Part shown: in pieces, positions 6,572 through 9,676 of the stretch
Position numbering within the stretch: position 1 is the stretch's first letter
Layout of the letters: every line of letters begins with the position of its first letter
Origin: Paracoccaceae bacterium
GTDB lineage: Bacteria > Pseudomonadota > Alphaproteobacteria > Rhodobacterales > Rhodobacteraceae
Assembly (NCBI GenBank): GCA_013214715.1
Contig: JABSSB010000062.1
Coordinates: 1 to 9,676, forward strand
Direction of reading: 5' to 3'
Length of the DNA stretch: 9,676 bases
Made by a program: the position numbers and the translations under genes
Notes under the pieces: model-generated
What the model was told of the DNA's origin: nothing
The model's input: only the letters and a program-made list of their open reading frames with translations
Database searches by the model: none

Positions 6572-7327
6572 TCAACCGACCATACGGGCCATTGCGGCGC
6601 GGGTTTCGTCGCTGAACCAGCCCTCTGCGGGGCTGTTGGCGCCGTGGGCCATGGCCCGTTCGATCCGGTCCAGAACGCCGCCGCGCATTTGCTGTTTGAT
6701 CGCGGCATAGGTGCGGGGCGGCAAGGCGGCCAATTCGCTGGCCATTTCCAAGGCCCGCGTCTCCAGATCATCGGGCTCCACCAGTTCGTCCAAAATGCCC
6801 GCCTCATGCGCAGCCTCGGCCTGCATGGGCTGCCCCGTCAGCATCAGGCGGCGCATATCATTGGGCGACAGCATCGCGCGCGCCACCTCCATAGGACCGA
6901 TGGGAAAGGTCGCGCCCACGCGCACTTCGGCCAAACCCAACTTGGCCCCCGTCGTGGCGATGCGATAATCGCTGGCCAGCGCAAAAAAGCACCCGCCCGC
7001 AATCGCCGCACCCGAGATGCCCACCACGGTCGGCTTTCCCATGCCGAACATGGCATGGAAGGCATGGTTGAACCCGGCCACGATGTCATGCTGCGCCGGC
7101 AGATCAAATTTCTGCGCTTCTTTTAGATCAAGCCCAGCGCTGAACACTTTGAAAGCGCTTAGGAAAATGACGGCGCGGCACTCGGGGTCACGATCCAGAT
7201 CGCGCAACGTCTGGGCCACTTGCATCAACAGATCAGCGCTCAGCGCATTGACCGGGGCGCGGTTGAGGATAACGCCGATGCGCCCTTCTCCGTAATCTTT
7301 TTGCACCAGCATGCCTGTTTTGCCCAT
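6572..7327 (-). CDS. Enoyl-CoA hydratase/isomerase family protein (crotonase fold)
   Basis: This 251-residue cytoplasmic crotonase-fold enzyme would act on an enoyl-CoA (hydration or double-bond shift). The CoA/oxyanion-hole segments are present: FKVFSAGLDLKE (59-70) and GISGAAIAGGCFFALASDYRIA (about 103-124). E134 in KLGLAEVRVGATFP matches the first catalytic Glu (E144 of rat crotonase). The second Glu (E164) falls at R160 in DMRRLMLTG, so the protein resembles single-Glu enoyl-CoA isomerases more than two-Glu hydratases. ATG 7327 has AAGGGG six bases upstream (7334-7339). The frame stays open much further upstream, but that extension lies antisense to the GST gene and is not homologous to anything expected. 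It is the first gene of the minus-strand operon. Confidence 0.92.
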   Translation of the reverse strand: MGKTGMLVQKDYGEGRIGVILNRAPVNALSADLLMQVAQTLRDLDRDPECRAVIFLSAFKVFSAGLDLKEAQKFDLPAQHDIVAGFNHAFHAMFGMGKPTVVGISGAAIAGGCFFALASDYRIATTGAKLGLAEVRVGATFPIGPMEVARAMLSPNDMRRLMLTGQPMQAEAAHEAGILDELVEPDDLETRALEMASELAALPPRTYAAIKQQMRGGVLDRIERAMAHGANSPAEGWFSDETRAAMARMVG

Positions 7328-7447
7328 TTGCCGCCCCTTCCCCTTGTTTTTCCGATGACTATTGCGCGGTTTGAATGTCACGTCCAGACGGTTGACAGCG
7401 CCCTGTCCACGCGGCTCACTAGGACCTGTAACGTTGGGAGGCATCGC
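7328..7447. promoter_or_regulatory. Divergent promoter region between hydratase and GST operons
   Basis: This 120-bp gap separates two divergently transcribed operons and should hold both promoters. On the plus strand a perfect TTGACA lies at 7392-7397. The best -10 at proper spacing is poor (TCACTA at 7416-7421), which suggests an activator or an alternative sigma factor. GACAGCGCCCTGTC (7394-7407) is a near-perfect 14-bp palindrome with one mismatched pair and overlaps the TTGACA, so it could be an operator controlling both directions. I see no clear minus-strand promoter. Confidence 0.45.
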
Positions 7448-8053
7448 ATGAAACTCTATTACGCACCCAAAAGCCGCGCGGTCCGTGTGGCCTGGTGTCT
7501 GGAAGAGCTTGGCCTGGAGTATGAGATCGAAAAATACACTCTGGGCGATCCAAGGATGCGCACACCAGAATACCGCGCTGTGCATCCGATGGGCCGCGTT
7601 CCGGCCTTGGAGGATGGGCAGGAACCGATGGTCGAAAGCGGCGCGATCATTCAGTATCTGCTGGCGCGCTATGGCAATGGTCGGCTGCAACCCGCTGTAG
7701 ACAGCGACGAGTTTCAGCCGTTCCTGCAATGGTTTCACTATTGCGAAGGCATGGTGATGCCGCCGATGAACCAGCTTGTCGTCGAAACCATTCTGCTGCC
7801 CGAAGACCGCCGCAGCGAACCCCATGCCAAGCGCGCCACCAAGCTGCTGACGCAGATGCTCATGGCGGTTGAGGCACATATGCAGGGGCGCGATTATCTG
7901 CTGTCCACGTTTTCGGCGGCTGATCTGATGACCGGCCATTCGGTGATCATGGCGCGCCGACTTGGGGCGGATTTTACAAATTACCCTGCGCTGAGCGCCT
8001 ATGCCGACCGTTTGGAAGCCAGGCCCGCCTTCCAACGCGCTGAAAACCTGTGA
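7448..8053 (+). CDS. Glutathione S-transferase family protein
   Basis: This 201-residue protein has the two-domain cytosolic GST layout. The N-terminal thioredoxin-like domain (about 1-78) has S9 in APKSRAVRV as the probable glutathione-activating residue, VPAL with cis-Pro52, and ESGAIIQYL (63-71), the glutathione gamma-glutamyl contact. The helical C-terminal domain carries FSAADLMTG (155-163), the conserved folding motif. It should conjugate or remove glutathione, or isomerise an electrophilic intermediate. GGGAGG at 7436-7441 precedes ATG 7448 by six bases; the long open frame upstream is antisense to the hydratase gene and is not used. It heads an operon with an SDR and a second glutathione-type enzyme, the DsbA-fold isomerase, which suggests detoxification or isomerisation steps in the same pathway. 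Confidence 0.92.
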   Translation: MKLYYAPKSRAVRVAWCLEELGLEYEIEKYTLGDPRMRTPEYRAVHPMGRVPALEDGQEPMVESGAIIQYLLARYGNGRLQPAVDSDEFQPFLQWFHYCEGMVMPPMNQLVVETILLPEDRRSEPHAKRATKLLTQMLMAVEAHMQGRDYLLSTFSAADLMTGHSVIMARRLGADFTNYPALSAYADRLEARPAFQRAENL

Positions 8054-8778
8054 GTGTCGCGCTGATCGTTGGAGCCGGGGATTACATCGGCGCCGCCATC
8101 GCCCGCAAATTGGCGGCTGAAGGCATGACCGTCTGCATGGGCCGGCGCAATGGCGACAAGCTGGCGCCTTTGGTGGATGAGATCAGCGCATCGGGCGGTG
8201 TGGCCCATGCCTTCACGATGGATGCGCGGGATGAGGACAGCACTCTAAGTGTCTTTGACAGAATAGAAAAAGAGATCGGCCCGCTGGATCTGGTGATTTT
8301 TAATGTTGGCGGCAATGTCCGTTTCCCGATCCGCGAGACCACATCCCGCGTGTTCCGAAAAGTTTGGGAAATGGCCTGTTTCGCAGGTTTTCTGACTGGG
8401 CGCGAAGCCGCGCGCCATATGGTGCCGCGCGGGCGGGGCTGCATCTTTTTCACCGGGGCCTCGGCCTCGATGCGGGGCAATGCGGGGTTTGGGGCCTTTG
8501 CTGCTGGGAAATCCGGCCTGCGCGCGCTGGCGCAAAGCATGGCCAAAGAATTGGGCCCCGAGGGTATTCACGTCGCGCATCTGGTGATTGATGCGGGGGT
8601 GGACACCGGCTTTGTTCGCGATCTGCTGCGCCAAGGCGGCACGGACCCCGACAGCCTGCCGCCCGACACATTGCTGAACCCTCAAAGCGTCGCGAATGCC
8701 TATTGGCAGCTTTATCAGCAACCGCGCGACGCCTGGAGCTTTGAAATGGACCTGCGCCCCTATGCGGAGAGATGGTGA
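8050..8778 (+). CDS. Atypical short-chain dehydrogenase/reductase 3 (degenerate active site)
   Basis: This 242-residue SDR-fold protein is recognisable by its Rossmann start and by the block ALAQSMAKELGPEGIHVAHL (160-178). Three hallmark motifs differ from classical SDRs. The glycine motif reads G8-A-G-D-Y12-I-G14, with Tyr for the middle Gly; NAG reads N85-V-G; and YxxxK reads F150-A-A-G-K154, so the catalytic Tyr is Phe. S138 and S140 lie near the usual catalytic Ser, but not at exactly 13 residues before position 150. RR at 32-33 suggests NADP(H) if a cofactor binds. From memory, a proteobacterial subgroup shares the FTGA.AS.RG...F.AFA..K pattern, so the change is probably ancestral, not decay. 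It starts with GTG at 8050, overlapping the GST stop as GTGA. Its activity is uncertain. Confidence 0.88.
   Translation: MSVALIVGAGDYIGAAIARKLAAEGMTVCMGRRNGDKLAPLVDEISASGGVAHAFTMDARDEDSTLSVFDRIEKEIGPLDLVIFNVGGNVRFPIRETTSRVFRKVWEMACFAGFLTGREAARHMVPRGRGCIFFTGASASMRGNAGFGAFAAGKSGLRALAQSMAKELGPEGIHVAHLVIDAGVDTGFVRDLLRQGGTDPDSLPPDTLLNPQSVANAYWQLYQQPRDAWSFEMDLRPYAERW
8766..8771 (+). promoter_or_regulatory. Ribosome binding site that fixes the isomerase start
   Basis: GGAGAG lies six bases before ATG 8778, inside the last codons of SDR 3. It makes ATG 8778 a better start than ATG 8772 or GTG 8775, which would touch or nearly touch the site. Confidence 0.65.
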
Positions 8779-9377
8779 TGCAAGAGATTGAATTTTTTTA
8801 CGATTTTGGCTCTCCTAATGCTTATCTGGTGCATTGTACCCTGCCCGGTCTGGCGGCACGGCATCAGGCGCAGGTGATCTATCACCCCATGCTTTTGGGG
8901 GGCGTGTTCAAGGCCACGAACAACCAAAGCCCGTTTCAGGCCTTTTCTGCTGTGACGCATAAGCTGGGCTATATCGGGCGAGAGGTCGCGCGGTTTTGCG
9001 AACGGTATGATCTGCCCTTCGTGATGAACCCGCATTTCCCGATCAACACGCTCCGGCTAATGCGCGGAGCGATCTTCGCGCAAGGTCACAGCTGGGGACG
9101 GGCCTATATCGATGCAGTGTTTAACGCGATCTGGCTAGAGGAGCGGGACATGAACAACCCTGATATCGTGCAGGAGGTTCTGTCAAAAGCAGGTCTGCCG
9201 GTGGACGATATTCTTCAGGCCGCGCAGGATCCGGCGGTGAAACAGGCCCTGATCGGCGCGACCGAAGATGCGGTGGCGGCGGGCGTATTTGGCGCGCCGA
9301 GCATGATCGTGAAGGGTGAACTGTTTTTCGGAAAGGACTCGCTCGATGATCTGGACTGGCGTCTGGCGCAGGCGTAG
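8778..9377 (+). CDS. 2-hydroxychromene-2-carboxylate isomerase-like protein (DsbA/kappa-GST fold)
   Basis: This 199-residue protein has a thioredoxin core with a helical insertion. The N-terminal motif FFYDFGSPNAYL (6-17) carries S12, the glutathione-activating Ser of kappa-class GST/HCCA isomerases. NPHFPINTLRLMRGA (84-98) and AGVFGAPSMIVKGELFFGKD (168-187) with cis-Pro174 are family signatures. The founding enzyme, NahD, isomerises 2-hydroxychromene-2-carboxylate in naphthalene degradation, using glutathione. Here no ring-cleavage or naphthalene genes are present, so the real reaction is probably another glutathione-dependent cis-trans or ring-opening isomerisation. ATG 8778 overlaps the SDR 3 stop by one base. 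The gene is last in the operon and its TAG directly abuts a GC-rich hairpin. Confidence 0.92.
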   Translation: MQEIEFFYDFGSPNAYLVHCTLPGLAARHQAQVIYHPMLLGGVFKATNNQSPFQAFSAVTHKLGYIGREVARFCERYDLPFVMNPHFPINTLRLMRGAIFAQGHSWGRAYIDAVFNAIWLEERDMNNPDIVQEVLSKAGLPVDDILQAAQDPAVKQALIGATEDAVAAGVFGAPSMIVKGELFFGKDSLDDLDWRLAQA

Positions 9378-9395
9378 GGCGGGGTTTACCCCGCC
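9378..9395 (+). terminator. Hairpin directly after the isomerase stop (copy 1)
   Basis: GGCGGGG (9378-9384) pairs perfectly with CCCCGCC (9389-9395) around a TTTA loop, starting on the base after the TAG stop. No U-tract follows, so it is either a weak intrinsic terminator or a 3'-end stabilising hairpin. A 17-bp core of it is repeated at 9412-9428. Confidence 0.6.
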
Positions 9396-9428
9396 GTTCC
9401 CTGTCCCAGCCGCGGGGTTTACCCCGCC
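9379..9428. repeat. Direct repeat of a 17-bp palindromic element
   Basis: The 17-mer made of GCGGGG, TTTA and CCCCGCC occurs identically at 9379-9395 and 9412-9428. Both copies have TTTA loops on the plus strand, so they are direct repeats of a hairpin, not mirror images. They fill most of the 51-bp gap between two convergent genes. Confidence 0.9.
9412..9427 (-). terminator. Hairpin directly after the LivF-type gene stop (copy 2)
   Basis: GCGGGG (9412-9417) pairs with CCCCGC (9422-9427) across the TTTA loop. Read on the minus strand it begins within two bases of the ATPase TAG, as copy 1 does for the isomerase gene. It has no T-tract. It is probably the transcript 3' end of the ABC operon. 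Confidence 0.55.
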
Positions 9429-9676
9429 CTATACTTCCAGCCACTCTTTGCGCACATCATCGCGCGCTTTCAGCTCCTCAGGCGTGCCTTCGAACACCAC
9501 TTGCCCATGCCCCATCACATAGACCCGGTGCGCGATATCCAACGCGATGGCGAGCTTCTGTTCCACCAACAGCGTCGCAATCCCGCGCTTGGCAATCTCT
9601 TGCAAAAGCTGGGCGACCTTCTGGGTCATCTGGGGAGACAGGCCCTCAGTCGGCTCATCAATCATGATCAGATCGG
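9429..9676 (-). CDS. livF: ABC transporter ATP-binding protein, LivF type, C-terminal part (cut by window edge)
   Basis: The last 81 residues of an ABC ATPase are visible; the N-terminal Walker A and signature motif lie beyond the right edge. DLIMIDEPTEGLSP gives Walker B with the catalytic Glu and the D-loop. TLLVEQKLAIALDIAHRVYVM is typical of LivF, with Gln (VEQ) where most ABC ATPases have the switch His. The ending GTPEELKARDDVRKEWLEV also fits LivF. LivF pairs with LivG under the LivH/LivM permeases to import branched-chain amino acids, and in many proteobacteria related systems import amides, aromatic acids or other carboxylates. Its position next to the catabolic operons suggests it could feed them, but it is transcribed toward them and ends in a hairpin, so it belongs to a separate transcript. 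Confidence 0.88.
   Translation of the reverse strand, partial: DLIMIDEPTEGLSPQMTQKVAQLLQEIAKRGIATLLVEQKLAIALDIAHRVYVMGHGQVVFEGTPEELKARDDVRKEWLEV

Noticed and set aside
5496..6710. Long plus-strand open frame (404 codons) opposite the serine hydrolase gene
   Set aside because: It is antisense to a gene with clear SxxK and WGG motifs, its product is rich in His, Arg and Gln with no recognisable domain, and long antisense frames are expected in high-GC coding DNA.
7373..7381. A third copy (reverse orientation) of the IS-end 9-mer in the divergent promoter region
   Set aside because: The flanking bases do not match the IS end and no other IS sequence is present, so a chance 9-mer is likely.
7220..7447. 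Upstream extension (76 codons) of the GST frame
   Set aside because: It overlaps the hydratase gene on the other strand and precedes a complete GST start with GGGAGG six bases upstream.
7328..8035. Upstream extension (236 codons) of the hydratase reading frame
   Set aside because: The extension is antisense to the GST gene. The crotonase N-terminus begins normally at ATG 7327 with a good ribosome site.
1..9676. CRISPR arrays, tRNA or rRNA genes, riboswitches, phage or defence genes
   Set aside because: I found no regularly spaced repeats, tRNA-like cloverleaf, rRNA segments or defence-type domains. Apart from the IS, the window is metabolic genes packed with little intergenic space.

Overview
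The window looks like chromosomal DNA from an alphaproteobacterium, most likely a marine Rhodobacteraceae (Roseobacter-type) species. I infer this from the high-GC coding style, the dense operons with 1-4 bp start/stop overlaps, and the protein families present. The species cannot be fixed from the sequence alone.

Layout. Bases 1 to about 630 are the 5' end of an ISNCY-type insertion sequence. Its transposase runs on the minus strand and leaves the window at base 1. An AT-rich intergenic stretch with a perfect 13-bp palindrome follows. A plus-strand operon comes next (779-3573): an ACAD10/ACAD11-like acyl-CoA dehydrogenase and two classical short-chain dehydrogenases (SDRs). It meets, tail to tail with a 4-bp overlap, a four-gene minus-strand operon (7327 down to 3570). 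In transcription order this encodes an enoyl-CoA hydratase/isomerase, a class C beta-lactamase-like serine hydrolase, a TesB-type acyl-CoA thioesterase and an SMP-30/gluconolactonase-type lactonase. A 120-bp divergent promoter region (7328-7447) separates it from a second plus-strand operon (7448-9377): a glutathione S-transferase, an atypical SDR with degenerate active-site motifs, and a DsbA-fold 2-hydroxychromene-2-carboxylate isomerase-like protein. At the right edge, the C-terminus of a LivF-type ABC transporter ATPase runs on the minus strand. It is separated from the isomerase gene by two copies of the same 17-bp GC-rich hairpin, one abutting each stop codon.

How the genes may work together. 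Nearly every product is either a CoA-thioester enzyme (dehydrogenase, hydratase/isomerase, thioesterase), an alcohol/ketone oxidoreductase (three SDRs) or an ester/lactone hydrolase (SMP-30, serine hydrolase). The flanking ATPase is of the branched-chain amino acid/amide/carboxylate uptake type. This is a coherent catabolic neighbourhood for a hydroxylated or lactone/ester-containing carboxylic acid. The substrate is unknown. The ACAD10/11-like dehydrogenase hints at hydroxyacyl-CoA chemistry, but the kinase and acyl-CoA ligase expected for that route are not in the window. The most unusual single item is the third SDR, whose glycine motif, NAG motif and catalytic Tyr are all altered.
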